Positions 53,542 to 62,120 of a stretch of 64,000 bases of DNA are shown here, one piece after another; position 1 is the first letter of the stretch, and every line of letters begins with the position of its first letter. Location of the stretch: NCBI GenBank assembly GCA_043745195.1, contig JAYTTF010000168.1, forward strand, positions 62,001 to 126,000, read 5' to 3'. Made by a program: the position numbers and the translations under genes. Origin of the DNA: JANXSF01 sp043745195. GTDB lineage: Bacteria; Acidobacteriota; Terriglobia; Bryobacterales; Bryobacteraceae. The notes beneath the pieces are model-generated. The model was given only the letters and a program-made list of their open reading frames with translations, was not told where the DNA came from and did no database searches.

Positions 53542-54279
53542 CTGGGGCAGAAGCTAGGGCAACATTTTCTACGTAGCACTCCCATTCTGGAGCGCATCAC
53601 TAAAGCTGTATGCCGCCAAGAACGGCATCCGCTGATTATTGAAATTGGACCAGGGCAAGGAGCTTTAACCGCTCTGCTGTTGGATCGGGCTGACCATGTG
53701 GTTGTGGTGGAAATCGACCCGCTGATGATCGATCATCTCCATGACCGATTTCCCGATCACCCTAACCTTACCATCCACCACGGCGACGTACTGAAAACCG
53801 ATCTGGCCCAATGGGGTCCGGCAGTGCTGGCCGGTAATCTTCCCTACTACATTACTTCACCGATTCTAGACTGTATTTTTGCCGCTCGCCATGTGCTGAC
53901 AGAAGCCACAGTGCTGGTGCAAAAGGAAGTGGCCGAACGCATGGTGGCCCCTCCAGGTTCGCGCGATTATGGCTTTCTTTCCGTGCGCACGCAACTGCAT
54001 GCTGAAGCAAAGTTGATGTTCAAAGTGCCCCCCGGTTCCTTCACTCCACCGCCGAAAGTGGATTCTGCCGTGGTTCATATGAAGGTTTGCCAAGGTGAAG
54101 ATCAGCAAGAGTTCCTTGCCTTTGCCGCGCGCTGCTTCGGACAAAAGCGGAAAACCCTGCGCAACAATTTGGCTCCCTATTACGGCAAAGAGAAAATCGA
54201 AGCCCAACCGGAATCGGGGTTGCGCGCCGAGCAAATGAGCATCGCTCAACTCCGCGACTTAATGCTGCGGCTTGCCTAA
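53542..54279 (+). CDS. rsmA: 16S rRNA (adenine1518/1519-N6)-dimethyltransferase, unusual start
   Basis: The frame begins GQKLGQHFLRSTPILERITKAV, the standard RsmA N-terminus, then IIEIGPGQGALTALLLDRAD (SAM motif I), VVEIDPLMIDHL, LAGNLPYYITSPILD (motif IV N-L-P-Y), VQKEVAERMVAPPGSRDYGFLSV and a C-terminal FTPPPKVDSAVV. It methylates two adenines near the 3' end of 16S rRNA. No ATG, GTG or TTG precedes these residues; the first TTG (53680) would remove the SAM motif. CTG 53542 is the nearest candidate, possibly by coupling to the TAG at 53537-53539; one extra A in the AAA at 53530-53532 would give MEVKGLALGQKLGQHF instead. Confidence 0.88.
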   Translation: MGQKLGQHFLRSTPILERITKAVCRQERHPLIIEIGPGQGALTALLLDRADHVVVVEIDPLMIDHLHDRFPDHPNLTIHHGDVLKTDLAQWGPAVLAGNLPYYITSPILDCIFAARHVLTEATVLVQKEVAERMVAPPGSRDYGFLSVRTQLHAEAKLMFKVPPGSFTPPPKVDSAVVHMKVCQGEDQQEFLAFAARCFGQKRKTLRNNLAPYYGKEKIEAQPESGLRAEQMSIAQLRDLMLRLA

Positions 54280-55790
54280 CCTTTCAGCGCAGCTAACTCT
54301 TTTCCAGTTTCCTTTTCCACGTCGGCATGCAGGCTGTTGCCGTGCGCATCCATGGTTACGATGGCCACAAAATCGGTAGCATGCAAATGCCACATTGCTT
54401 CAGGTACGCCGAACTCCATCCAATGGACCCCGTAAACTTTATCCAGCGTTCGGGCATAGAATTGCGCTGCTCCGCCAATGCCGTTTAAGTATACCGCCCC
54501 GCATTCTTTCATAGCCGCCAAGGTTTTTGCGCCCATGCCGCCTTTGCCGATTACAGCCTTCACTCCGTAGCGCCGCAACACTTCCGCTTGATACGGTTCT
54601 TCGCGAATGCTTGTGGTTGGGCCGGCAGCTTTCACCACCCACTCCCCGTCCTGCTTCAGCATCACCGGACCGCAATGGTAAAGAATCTGGCCATTCAAAT
54701 CTACAGGCGGCGGATTCTTCATAAGGTGGGCATGCACCGCATCGCGGCCCGTATACAAATCGCCGGTGATTCGAACCACATCGCCAACTTTCAACGATCG
54801 CATTTGCTGTTCCGTCAGAGGAGGCGTTAGTACAACTTCCTTGCCCGTTAATTGAAAGCCTTCGGATTTAGCCATCTTGATCACAGGCTCTGTTGGGTCG
54901 CGGTAAAGCCAATCGGAAATCTTGCCGGAGCTTGCATCCAGCCGAACTCCCAGACGGCGAAACGCCCAGCAATCGTAAGCCACGCTGACAAAGAAGCTGG
55001 CAGGCAAACGATTTGCCGCAGTCACCTTGCAACCAATCAGTGAAGCCTTACCGCCGAAACCCATTGCGCCAACGCCAATCTTGTTGGCCTCTTCCATAAC
55101 CTCGGCTTCCAACTTGGCCAATATTGGATTCGGATTCACATCGTCTAAAGTTCGGAACAGTTGACCCTTGGCCAGCACATAGCCGTGACCTCGATCGGAA
55201 CCAATGCAAACCCCCAGCGCACCTGGAGCGCAACCTTGTCCTTGCGCCTGCCAAACGGCATGGAGCAGACATTTTCGGACGCCCTCCAAATCGCGGCCCG
55301 CCTTGCCCAAATGTTCCAGATCGCAGGGCAGGGAATACTGGATGTTCTTGTTCTCGCACCCTCCGCCTTTCAGGATCAGCTTTACTTCGATTTCGTCCTG
55401 CTCCCACTGCTCAAAGTGGATCACTGGAGTTTCTTCGCCTAAGTTGTTGCCGCTGTTTTCGCCGGTAATGGAATCCACAGAATTCGGGCGCAACTTGCCC
55501 AGCTTCGTAGCTTCAGCAACAGCTTCCTTAATGGCCTTCTTAATCAGGATCTGATTTACGCCAACCGGAGTATGAACCTCAAATGTTGGCATGCCGGTAT
55601 CCTGGCAAATGGGTCCAGCATCCTGTTCCGCCATGTCGATATTGGTGGCAATGATGTTCAACGCTTGTGAACTCTGCGTTCCAGGCGTTTCGATTTCCAG
55701 GCTTATCCCAAGCGCTTTGCGCACATCAGGCGGCAGGTTGGAAGAAGTCTGGGTGATTAGTTCAAGAAGGCTAGCTTTCAGGGAATCCAT
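54276..55790 (-). CDS. class I fumarate hydratase (fused alpha-beta)
   Basis: The 504-residue enzyme has the 4Fe-4S fumarase layout: DAGPICQDTGMPTFEVHTP with a cluster Cys at residue ~62, KGGGCENKNIQYSLPCDLEHLG, GALGVCIGSDRGHGYVLAKGQL, and a C-terminal beta part with GDLYTGRDAVHAHLMKNPPPVDLNGQILYHCGPVMLKQDGEWVVKAAGPTTSIREEPYQAEVL and GKGGMGAKTLAAMKECGAVYLNGIGGAAQ. It interconverts fumarate and malate in the TCA cycle. ATG 55790 is preferred to a TTG at 55793. It converges on rsmA with 4 nt overlap. Confidence 0.95.
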   Translation of the reverse strand: MDSLKASLLELITQTSSNLPPDVRKALGISLEIETPGTQSSQALNIIATNIDMAEQDAGPICQDTGMPTFEVHTPVGVNQILIKKAIKEAVAEATKLGKLRPNSVDSITGENSGNNLGEETPVIHFEQWEQDEIEVKLILKGGGCENKNIQYSLPCDLEHLGKAGRDLEGVRKCLLHAVWQAQGQGCAPGALGVCIGSDRGHGYVLAKGQLFRTLDDVNPNPILAKLEAEVMEEANKIGVGAMGFGGKASLIGCKVTAANRLPASFFVSVAYDCWAFRRLGVRLDASSGKISDWLYRDPTEPVIKMAKSEGFQLTGKEVVLTPPLTEQQMRSLKVGDVVRITGDLYTGRDAVHAHLMKNPPPVDLNGQILYHCGPVMLKQDGEWVVKAAGPTTSIREEPYQAEVLRRYGVKAVIGKGGMGAKTLAAMKECGAVYLNGIGGAAQFYARTLDKVYGVHWMEFGVPEAMWHLHATDFVAIVTMDAHGNSLHADVEKETGKELAALKG

Positions 55791-55795
55791 CAACT

Positions 55796-56809
55796 CTATG
55801 GTAACTTGATGCGAACTTGCGCTGTAAGGCCTGGCTTGATGGCAGCGGTGGGACTTAGGAAAACCACCAGAACTTGAGTGACCTTAATGGACGCAATTTC
55901 GCCCGGCAATGCTTCGTTACCAGCCTCGGCCATGAATACTTGTGCAGGCAGTCCGGGTTTCATTTTCGCCAGTTGTTGTGGGGTTGCTTCAACGACAATT
56001 TGCATTTTTGACAAATCGACAGCAATTTGAAAAAGATCTTCCATGTCGCGCGAAACCTCTTCGCCTTTGTCCACGTTGGAACCCAGAAAGATTCCGTCTA
56101 CAGGGGAAACAATATCGGCGGCCTTGAAATCGGCTTCCGATTCTTCCAGGGCTGCGCGCTTCTCCTCCAACAATTTCTTGGCTTGGTCAATGTCCCGCAA
56201 CAGTTGGCCCACGCGTTGTTCGGCAACATCGGCTTTCCCCGCAGAACCACTGACATCGGCTTTTGCGTTTTCAAATTCCTTTTTAGCTTGTTCGAATTTG
56301 TTACGTGGCGTGGCGCCCTGGTTATTCAACATTACTTGACGATCGTAAATTTTCTGCAGGCGCGAAAGTTCATCGTTCACCCGCGATGCTTCAGCTCTGG
56401 CGCGTGAGGCTTCCAATCGAGCAGAGAGCATGGAGCTTTCCGCGTTGCTGACTCTGGTTTCAATGGTCTCCAAATCTTCTTTGGAACGACCCAGTTCTGC
56501 CTCCAATTTTCGATTTTGAATGTGGGCAATAAGCTGTCCTTCGTACACTTCCTGCCCTGGCTCAAAGAACACTTCGCCAAGAATCCCTGTGACTTTGGAG
56601 GAAACGTTAACTGTTTGCTGGGCTTCGACAGTTCCTTGCAGACTAATCTCAGTGCCGGATAGAAGCGACTCGACCACGATGGGCGAAGGCTGCGATTTCG
56701 TAGGGGTCGGTTTATTCCAACTTGGCCATTGGGAACTCAGTGCCCCAATCGCAATTGCTACAAGAATAATCGTAACGCCAATCAAAACCCATTTGCCGCG
56801 AATGTTCAC
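55796..56809 (-). CDS. HlyD family efflux adaptor (membrane fusion) protein
   Basis: The 337-residue protein uses a GTG start. A single N-terminal anchor (WVLIGVTIILVAIAIGALSSQW) is followed by a split barrel-sandwich domain (SLQGTVEAQQTVNVSSKVTGILGEVFFEPGQEVYEGQLIAHI), a long coiled coil (~95-215), SPVDGIFLGSNVDKGEEV, and a beta barrel (LPAQVFMAEAGNEALPGEIASIKVTQ). It should join an inner-membrane pump to an outer-membrane channel; no pump gene lies next to it. A TATCAT box ends 6 nt before the GTG. Confidence 0.9.
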   Translation of the reverse strand: MNIRGKWVLIGVTIILVAIAIGALSSQWPSWNKPTPTKSQPSPIVVESLLSGTEISLQGTVEAQQTVNVSSKVTGILGEVFFEPGQEVYEGQLIAHIQNRKLEAELGRSKEDLETIETRVSNAESSMLSARLEASRARAEASRVNDELSRLQKIYDRQVMLNNQGATPRNKFEQAKKEFENAKADVSGSAGKADVAEQRVGQLLRDIDQAKKLLEEKRAALEESEADFKAADIVSPVDGIFLGSNVDKGEEVSRDMEDLFQIAVDLSKMQIVVEATPQQLAKMKPGLPAQVFMAEAGNEALPGEIASIKVTQVLVVFLSPTAAIKPGLTAQVRIKLP

Positions 56810-56815
56810 GTTAAG

Positions 56816-56821
56816 ATGATA
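56816..56821 (-). promoter_or_regulatory. -10 box (TATCAT) of the HlyD-type gene
   Basis: TATCAT is followed by 6 nt and the GTG start at 56809, with no ribosome-binding site. Same short-leader pattern as at 5299, 15166 and 24212. Confidence 0.45.
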
Positions 56822-56844
56822 CCGCCATGCATGTGGAAGGGCTG

Positions 56845-57174
56845 TTACTCAAAATGAACGGAGGCATAAAATTCGTCCATAGCGGCATGTCGAATTGAAA
56901 GTACGTTCACAATTTTCAGGCGTTCATTGATTTCGAAAATGATCCGATAGACATCGGGCTTGTTGCCGTAGAGTAGGTGCCGAAGTGATCTCTTTTGTTT
57001 CTTGCTCTCGAAGCACAATGGACAACGTCGGGGCAAACGTTCGAGACTGAGTATCGCATCCTCAAGTCCGTTGAACCAGTTCATCGCTTGCGGCGAACTG
57101 GCAACAGAGATCCGATCATATAAGCAACTCAGATCATGGCTTCCGCGTGCAGTTACTTCAACGCGGAATACCAT
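56845..57174 (-). CDS. RelE/ParE-type toxin
   Basis: The 109-residue protein (FRVEVTARGSHDLSCLYDRI..NWFNGLEDAILSLERLPRRCPLC..LRHLLYGNKPDVYRIIFEINERLKIVNVLSIRHAAMDEF) has the RelE/ParE fold: helical N-terminal part, RHLLYG and the final beta-strand pair with VLSIRHAA. It should inhibit translation or gyrase when free of antitoxin. It overlaps the antitoxin gene by 17 nt, upstream antitoxin first, the usual TA order. Confidence 0.9.
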   Translation of the reverse strand: MVFRVEVTARGSHDLSCLYDRISVASSPQAMNWFNGLEDAILSLERLPRRCPLCFESKKQKRSLRHLLYGNKPDVYRIIFEINERLKIVNVLSIRHAAMDEFYASVHFE

Positions 57175-57448
57175 GAGATTTGCGCATTTCCTCGAATACT
57201 TCGCGGGCTGGGCGGGTTCTGCCTTTGGCTACATCCTCAAGGCCTTGTCGTAGCGCCTCATGAACATCGGCCTGCGCCGCAATATCGAGCAGGCGTTGAT
57301 AGGACTCAGCGTCTTGCACTATGACCTCGGCCTTGCCTTTCACCGTTAATACGACAGGTCTCTTGTTCTTCTTTAATTGCTTTACTACTTCTGCCGAGTT
57401 GCGCCGGAAGCTGGTTAACGAACAAATATCCTGAGTAATGTTAAGCAT
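57158..57448 (-). CDS. Phd/YefM-type antitoxin
   Basis: The 96-residue protein begins MLNITQDICSLTSFRRNSAEVVKQLKKNKRPVVLTVKGKAEVIVQDAESYQRLLDIA, the Phd/YefM DNA-binding fold, and ends in a helical toxin-binding tail (VHEALRQGLEDVAKGRTRPAREVFEEM). It neutralises the adjacent RelE/ParE toxin and represses the operon. The ATG at 57448 is preferred to an upstream codon at 57463, as the family motif starts right there. Confidence 0.92.
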   Translation of the reverse strand: MLNITQDICSLTSFRRNSAEVVKQLKKNKRPVVLTVKGKAEVIVQDAESYQRLLDIAAQADVHEALRQGLEDVAKGRTRPAREVFEEMRKSHGIPR

Positions 57449-57465
57449 GAAAGTTCTTTTCACCG

Positions 57466-57485
57466 TAGCATCTTTTTAGGTGCTA
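57466..57485. promoter_or_regulatory. possible operator of the toxin-antitoxin operon
   Basis: TAGCATC-TTTTTA-GGTGCTA is an inverted repeat with one mismatch, 18 nt upstream of the antitoxin start. Phd/YefM proteins bind such palindromes to autoregulate. It also lies ~45 bp ahead of the divergent chromate transporter gene. Confidence 0.4.
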
Positions 57486-57527
57486 TGGTTCACGTTACGA
57501 TGATAGTAGACTTGCAAGGTGCCCGCC

Positions 57528-58058
57528 ATGAGACTTGCCGAATTAACTAAGATTTTTCTGCGTGCCGGTAATCTGACATTCGGCGGCGGGGCACCTACCA
57601 TCGCGCTGCTCCATCATGAGTTGGTGGAAAAGCGCTCAGCAATCACAAGTGAACAATACGCAACGTGCTTTGCGCTTTCCCGCATAACTCCCGGTACCAA
57701 TGTGCTTGCCTTCAGTGCTGCGGTTGCATTCCTGATGCGCGGTTGGCCTGGGGCAATTCTTGCGGTTGCTGCCAGCAGTATTCCGAGTGCGGTGGTTGTG
57801 GTTCTGTTTACCAGGATTGCTGCTGATGGGGATAAGTATCCGTTGCTGAAGTCCATGATAGAAGCCTTGATTGCTGCCGTAATTGGGCTGATTGCGTTCA
57901 ACGTCTATCAACTGGCACGTCCTTCCTGGAATGCTGGGGAGCGCGTTTTGGTTATCGTTGTAATTGGCCTGAGTGCCGCCGCCACTGCAACTGGATTGTT
58001 GCCGCCATTGGCCATTCTCGGCTTAGCAGCTTTGTATGGAGCATTTACAAAAACATGA
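57528..58058 (+). CDS. chrA: chromate transporter, N-terminal half (split ChrA)
   Basis: The 176-residue inner-membrane protein begins MRLAELTKIFLRAGNLTFGGGAPTIALLHHELVEKR and has the ChrA motifs FGGG..., ITPGTNVLAFSAAVAFLMRGWPGAILAVAASSIPSAVVVVLF and LLPPLAILGLAALYG. Six hydrophobic segments. It belongs to short-chain ChrA pairs (~180 residues each). AAGG lies ~9 nt before the ATG; a GTG at 57519 is less likely. Overlaps the second half by 4 nt. Confidence 0.93.
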   Translation: MRLAELTKIFLRAGNLTFGGGAPTIALLHHELVEKRSAITSEQYATCFALSRITPGTNVLAFSAAVAFLMRGWPGAILAVAASSIPSAVVVVLFTRIAADGDKYPLLKSMIEALIAAVIGLIAFNVYQLARPSWNAGERVLVIVVIGLSAAATATGLLPPLAILGLAALYGAFTKT

Positions 58059-58570
58059 ATGTTCTGCTGCTTTATTTATTATTGTTGAAGGCCACGCTGA
58101 CGTCGTTCAGCGGGTTGACCTCGCTTCCAATCGTCCGGCAGGACATGGTGATGGAACGGCAAATCCTGACCGATCGTCAACTGAATACTGCGGTGGCAGC
58201 GGGTCGTATCAGCCCTGGTGCCAATGGTCTGTATCTGGTGAGTGTCGGCTACATGATTGCCGGAACGGCAGGTGCCATTGCTGCCTGGTGCGCCGTTGTT
58301 ACTCCGGCCTTTTTGATAATAGGATTGTTGCGCCTATTGGGTGCTGCGGTGAATCATCCGAAAATGGAAAGAGTTGTAAGGCTTGTTGTGTTGGCCGCTG
58401 CCGGGCTGATTTTGGCCACCTCCGTTTCACTGGCGCGCGGTGTAATTCATTCCTGGTTTACCGCCTTAATCGCGGCTTCAAGCTTGTTCCTTTTCATCCG
58501 ATTCAAAATTGACCCGCTGTGGATCATGATGGCCGCAGCAACAGCCGGGCTATTGTTTGCCGTGATTTGA
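58055..58570 (+). CDS. chrA: chromate transporter, C-terminal half (split ChrA)
   Basis: The 171-residue membrane protein (MNVLLLYLLLLKATLTSFSGLTSLPIVRQDMV..LNTAVAAGRISPGANGLYLVSVGYMIAGTAGAIAAWCAVVTPAFLIIG) is homologous to the preceding half: the same FxG..P and PG.N....VGY..AG..GA motifs. The two together make one chromate/sulfate-type transporter that exports chromate. They are coupled by an ATGA overlap. Confidence 0.93.
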   Translation: MNVLLLYLLLLKATLTSFSGLTSLPIVRQDMVMERQILTDRQLNTAVAAGRISPGANGLYLVSVGYMIAGTAGAIAAWCAVVTPAFLIIGLLRLLGAAVNHPKMERVVRLVVLAAAGLILATSVSLARGVIHSWFTALIAASSLFLFIRFKIDPLWIMMAAATAGLLFAVI

Positions 58571-58587
58571 TACACTTGAGAACTACT

Positions 58588-58974
58588 ATGCGTGAGTATC
58601 GTTTAGGCGACACGTTGGATGATTACTGCATAAAGTGCAAGCGCATCACCAACCACAACATTGTGTCTTTAGTGGAGGAGCAACCGGTAAAAATGCGTTG
58701 CTGTTCCTGCTATAACGATCATGATTTCCGACACGAAATTGCACCTCCTACTAAGAAAGAATTGAAGAAGGCTGCACTGCTGGAAGAATTGCTGGGCAAG
58801 GGCGGCGTTGATGCCGATGCCGATACAGATTCGGATGACGACGATGATGCCGACGAAATTGAGGTGGATGATGCAGCCATCATCGACGAACTTACGCTAG
58901 CCGTTCCCGATGAACCCGCAGCAGAAACCCCTGCTCCCAAAACAGGCAAGAAGAGTAAAACTTCTAAAGGGTAA
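58588..58974 (+). CDS. small zinc-ribbon protein with acidic tail
   Basis: The 128-residue protein starts MREYRLGDTLDDYCIKCKRITNHNIVSLVEEQPVKMRCCSCYNDHDF, with C-x2-C at residues ~14-17 and ~38-41 forming a zinc ribbon. A helical segment follows, then a strongly acidic tract (~77-95) and a Pro/Lys-rich tail. It may bind nucleic acid or a basic protein; the family is not identified. TACACT ends 11 nt before the ATG. Its TAA overlaps the cca start (TAATG), so the two are coupled. Confidence 0.7.
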   Translation: MREYRLGDTLDDYCIKCKRITNHNIVSLVEEQPVKMRCCSCYNDHDFRHEIAPPTKKELKKAALLEELLGKGGVDADADTDSDDDDDADEIEVDDAAIIDELTLAVPDEPAAETPAPKTGKKSKTSKG

Positions 58975-60356
58975 TGCAGCTTCCATCCGGCTCTGCGTTT
59001 GCTTGCCAGATTGCTGGAATCCTCACATCCCACGGATTCACTTCCTATCTTGTTGGTGGCTGTGTGCGTGATTTGCTGTTGGGTCTTGAACCTAAAGATT
59101 ACGACGTGGCAACCAGCGCCAGACCAGACCAAGTGGCGGCACTGTTTCCTGGATCTGAACTGATAGGTGCGCACTTCGGCGTCATATTGGTTAAGCACGA
59201 AGGGCAATCGGTGGAGGTGGCTACGTTTCGTTCTGACGGTGCCTATTCCGATGGCCGCCGACCGGAAACAGTGACCTACGAAACGGATCCTCGTCAGGAT
59301 GCTTTGCGTCGTGACTTTACGATTAATTCCCTTTTCTTCGACATTGCAACTAACCAGGTTCTGGATTTCTGCGGAGGGCAAGATGATTTGCGCGCCGGAA
59401 TTCTGCGGGCCATAGGAGAACCTGAAACTCGCTTTGCGGAAGACTATTTAAGGATGCTGCGTGCGGTGCGGTTTGCGGCCCGCTTCGGTTATGTCATAGA
59501 GCCGCAAACGCTGTCGGCAATCCGAAAACTGCATGCGCGGATCTTAGACATTTCTGCTGAGCGAATTCGTGAGGAACTGAACCGGATTCTTACCGAAGGT
59601 GGTGCACGCCGAGGCTTCGAACTGCTGAGCGAAACGCGGTTGCTGGAGAGTCTACTGCCAGAAGTGAAGGCTATGCAGGGAGTGGAGCAACCGGCAGAAT
59701 ATCATCCTGAAGGCGATGTTTGGCAGCATACTCTGCTGATGTTGGAAGGTCTGGAAAATCCAACCACGACTCTGGCTTGGGCAGTGCTGCTACACGATGT
59801 TGCCAAGCCGCCGACGTTCACTTTTAGGGATCGTATTCGATTCAGTGGACATGCGGAATTGGGCGCTTTGATGAGCCGCACAATCCTTAGCCGCTTGCGG
59901 CTGGCAGGGCAAGAGGTGGAGCGGATTCACGATCTGGTGTTGAACCATTTGCGCTTCATCGACGTGACGAGAATGAAGGAGAGTACCTTGAAACGTTTCC
60001 TTCGGCAGCCACATTTTGAGGAGCACTTGGCTTTGCATCGGCTCGATTGTTTATCGAGTAATCGGCGTTTGGAGAATTACGAATTCGTCCGCCAGAAGTT
60101 GGCGCAGATGAAGCCTGAAGAATTGCGGCCGGCACGCTTGATCACTGGTGAGGATTTAATCGCGCTGGGTTATCCGCAAGGCCAGCAGTTTCGAGAGATT
60201 CTGTCGGCAGTGGAAGATGCGCAGTTAGAAGGCGGGGTTGCATCGCGCGAGCAAGCTCTGGAATTCGTGAGGCAGCGCTTTCCAATTTCTATGGCCGGAA
60301 CGTCAGGCAAAGATAAACTACCATGCCAAGAATCGACGCCACTACGAAAAATGTGA
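58974..60356 (+). CDS. cca: CCA-adding tRNA nucleotidyltransferase / poly(A) polymerase family
   Basis: The 460-residue enzyme has the class II nucleotidyltransferase head GFTSYLVGGCVRDLLLGLEPKDYDVATSARPDQV (GG..R and D-x-D catalytic acids), RRDFTINSLFFDIATNQVLDFCGGQDDLRAGILRAIGEPETRFAEDYLRMLRAVRFAARFGY, then an HD-like domain with WAVLLHDVAKPPTFTF and HAELGALMSRTIL. It adds CCA to tRNA 3' ends. The ATG overlaps the preceding TAA. Confidence 0.95.
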   Translation: MQLPSGSAFACQIAGILTSHGFTSYLVGGCVRDLLLGLEPKDYDVATSARPDQVAALFPGSELIGAHFGVILVKHEGQSVEVATFRSDGAYSDGRRPETVTYETDPRQDALRRDFTINSLFFDIATNQVLDFCGGQDDLRAGILRAIGEPETRFAEDYLRMLRAVRFAARFGYVIEPQTLSAIRKLHARILDISAERIREELNRILTEGGARRGFELLSETRLLESLLPEVKAMQGVEQPAEYHPEGDVWQHTLLMLEGLENPTTTLAWAVLLHDVAKPPTFTFRDRIRFSGHAELGALMSRTILSRLRLAGQEVERIHDLVLNHLRFIDVTRMKESTLKRFLRQPHFEEHLALHRLDCLSSNRRLENYEFVRQKLAQMKPEELRPARLITGEDLIALGYPQGQQFREILSAVEDAQLEGGVASREQALEFVRQRFPISMAGTSGKDKLPCQESTPLRKM

Positions 60357-60378
60357 GGTACTCCACACTTTTTGTCAT
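60289..60378 (-). CDS. possible tiny membrane peptide downstream of sixA
   Basis: An ATG just 2 nt after the sixA stop opens 29 codons, MTKSVEYLTFFVVASILGMVVYLC and LTFRP, a single transmembrane helix. It overlaps the 3' end of cca in antisense. The tight spacing to sixA and the clean hydrophobic helix suggest a real small protein, but there is no homologue I can name. Confidence 0.3.
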   Translation of the reverse strand: MTKSVEYLTFFVVASILGMVVYLCLTFRP

Positions 60379-60380
60379 TG

Positions 60381-60866
60381 CTACGCACGCCCCAATTTGG
60401 CGGTCAGAAACCACTTCAGCACTCCGCGCGGAGTGGGGCCAAAGCTGTTTACATCTACTTTTGCAATTGCTCCTTTCTTGAATTCCACTTGAAGTCCGGG
60501 TACCCCAAGAAGGAATCCGAGGAACTGTCCCATCAGCGGTTCGTGACTTGCTAGAAGAATGGAAGATTCTGAACGAAGTGCGCGGATTTCTTCCCATGCT
60601 TCGCGCGGTTGCGCCATTGGTGTCAAGGCGTGAGTTTCCACCATGTCCTGTTTTATCTTTAGAATTTCGCGGGCAATTTCCGCTGTTTGCCGAGCCCGGA
60701 CATAGGGGCTAGTGAGAATCAATTGCGGTGCATTGCCGGCTTTGGCAACCGTTGTAAGGACTTCCCGCAACCGGGCTGCGCCTTCGCTTGTAAGGGCACG
60801 ATGAGCGTCCTGTTGCGTGGGTGATTGATCTTCCGCGATGCCGTGGCGGAGTAGATAGATTTCCAT
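60381..60866 (-). CDS. sixA: phosphohistidine phosphatase SixA-like
   Basis: The 161-residue protein begins MEIYLLRHGIAEDQSP with the RHG catalytic motif, and has LTSPYVRARQTAEIA and SSILLASHEPLMGQFLGFLLG (second His), then a Lys-rich FKKGAIAKVDV. It belongs to the short histidine-phosphatase branch that dephosphorylates phosphohistidine in relay proteins. The ATG at 60866 is preferred to one at 60890, which adds eight residues not found in the family. Confidence 0.92.
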   Translation of the reverse strand: MEIYLLRHGIAEDQSPTQQDAHRALTSEGAARLREVLTTVAKAGNAPQLILTSPYVRARQTAEIAREILKIKQDMVETHALTPMAQPREAWEEIRALRSESSILLASHEPLMGQFLGFLLGVPGLQVEFKKGAIAKVDVNSFGPTPRGVLKWFLTAKLGRA

Positions 60867-60908
60867 GGTTGAACGCCCCAATTGTGGCATACTCAGAAGT
60901 CTAAAACG

Positions 60909-62120
60909 ATGATGGATCGCGATTCTATTTTAGTCAAAACTGCATTTTGGGCAACTTTCTTGTCCATTGCAACAAGCGTGGTATCCATCGCAGCATCGCA
61001 AATCTTACTGGGTGCAGCATTGCTGGCGTTGCTGTTGCAGCGCCGGAAATTGAGCCTGCCTGCCTACATACTGCCGCTTAGTTTGTACATTGTGGGCACT
61101 GTGATTGCAGGTTTCGCTTCGGGCACTCCAATGCTTGGCATGCCGCAGTACAAGAAGTTCTTCGTGTTTCTTATTGTTCTTTGCGTGGTGAATACTTTCC
61201 GGTCTGTGATGGAAGTGCGGAATTTGTTTTTGACGATCATCGGGGCCGCTACTCTTTCGGCAGGTTGGTCGTTGGTGCAGTATTGGCGCAAGTGGGATTA
61301 TGCCCATCAACATGGAATTGATTTTGCAAGCAGCTACATTGCGTTTCGCATCACCGGATTCATGAGCCATTGGATGACGTTCAGCGGCCACATGATGATT
61401 GCCCTTTTGATCCTGATTGCCTTTGTGTGTTTTGCGGTTTATGCAAAAGCAGATTGTCGATGGGCGGCTCCGGTTGCTGTGCTTCTTGCGGTGGCTTTGG
61501 TGTTGGGGCAAACGCGGGCTATGTGGATCGGTACTTTGATGGGCGTGGTCTACCTGCTGTGGCAGAAGGACAAACGGATGATTTTGGCGCTTCCTTTCCT
61601 TGCGGGCGCGGTGTATTTTGTGAGTCCGGAAAACGTGCAGCAGCGCGTGGTGAGCATTGTACAGCCGCGGGAATTGGATTCCAATTCGCATCGCAAAGCC
61701 ACTTGGGCAATTGGTTGGGAGATTGTGAAGGCCCATCCAATATTTGGGATTGGCCCGCAGATGGTGAAGTACCGCAACAAGGAATTTGTTCCGCGATGGC
61801 TTGGCACGCTACCCGATGGGTATTACGAACACCTGCACAACATCTATTTTCAAACTGCGGCGGAACGCGGGATTCCAACTTTGTTGATGCTGTTGTGGAT
61901 GGTGGCTTGGATTCTGCGCGATGCGTGGAGAGGTTTACGATTCCTGCCGCATGGTGCTGGGGATGCCCGATTTGCATTGCAGGCAATTATTGCTGTGATT
62001 TTAAGCATTCTTGTTTCCGGGCTGTTCGAAAACAATTTGGGAGATAGCGAGGTGTTACTGCTTTTCCTCGGTATCTCCCAATGTGTTTACGCGGTGGTGC
62101 CAGCTACTCAGAAATCTTGA
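60909..62120 (+). CDS. O-antigen ligase / Wzy-type polymerase family membrane protein
   Basis: The ~403-residue protein has ~11 membrane segments and the O-antigen ligase domain: VAVLLAVALVLGQTRAMWIGTLMGVVYLL, a periplasmic loop with RKATWAIGWEIVKAHPIFGIGPQMVKYRNKEFVPRW..PDGYYEHLHNIYFQTAAERGIPTLLMLLWMVAW (conserved GxGP and H-N-x-x-x), and a C-terminal hydrophobic tail. It should transfer polysaccharide to lipid or polymerise it at the outer side of the inner membrane. ATG 60909 or 60912 fits. Divergent from sixA. Confidence 0.9.
   Translation: MMDRDSILVKTAFWATFLSIATSVVSIAASQILLGAALLALLLQRRKLSLPAYILPLSLYIVGTVIAGFASGTPMLGMPQYKKFFVFLIVLCVVNTFRSVMEVRNLFLTIIGAATLSAGWSLVQYWRKWDYAHQHGIDFASSYIAFRITGFMSHWMTFSGHMMIALLILIAFVCFAVYAKADCRWAAPVAVLLAVALVLGQTRAMWIGTLMGVVYLLWQKDKRMILALPFLAGAVYFVSPENVQQRVVSIVQPRELDSNSHRKATWAIGWEIVKAHPIFGIGPQMVKYRNKEFVPRWLGTLPDGYYEHLHNIYFQTAAERGIPTLLMLLWMVAWILRDAWRGLRFLPHGAGDARFALQAIIAVILSILVSGLFENNLGDSEVLLLFLGISQCVYAVVPATQKS

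Noticed and set aside
53680..54279. rsmA starting at TTG 53680
   Set aside because: This start would remove the conserved KLGQHFL N-terminus and SAM motif I (GPGQGAL) that are in frame directly upstream.
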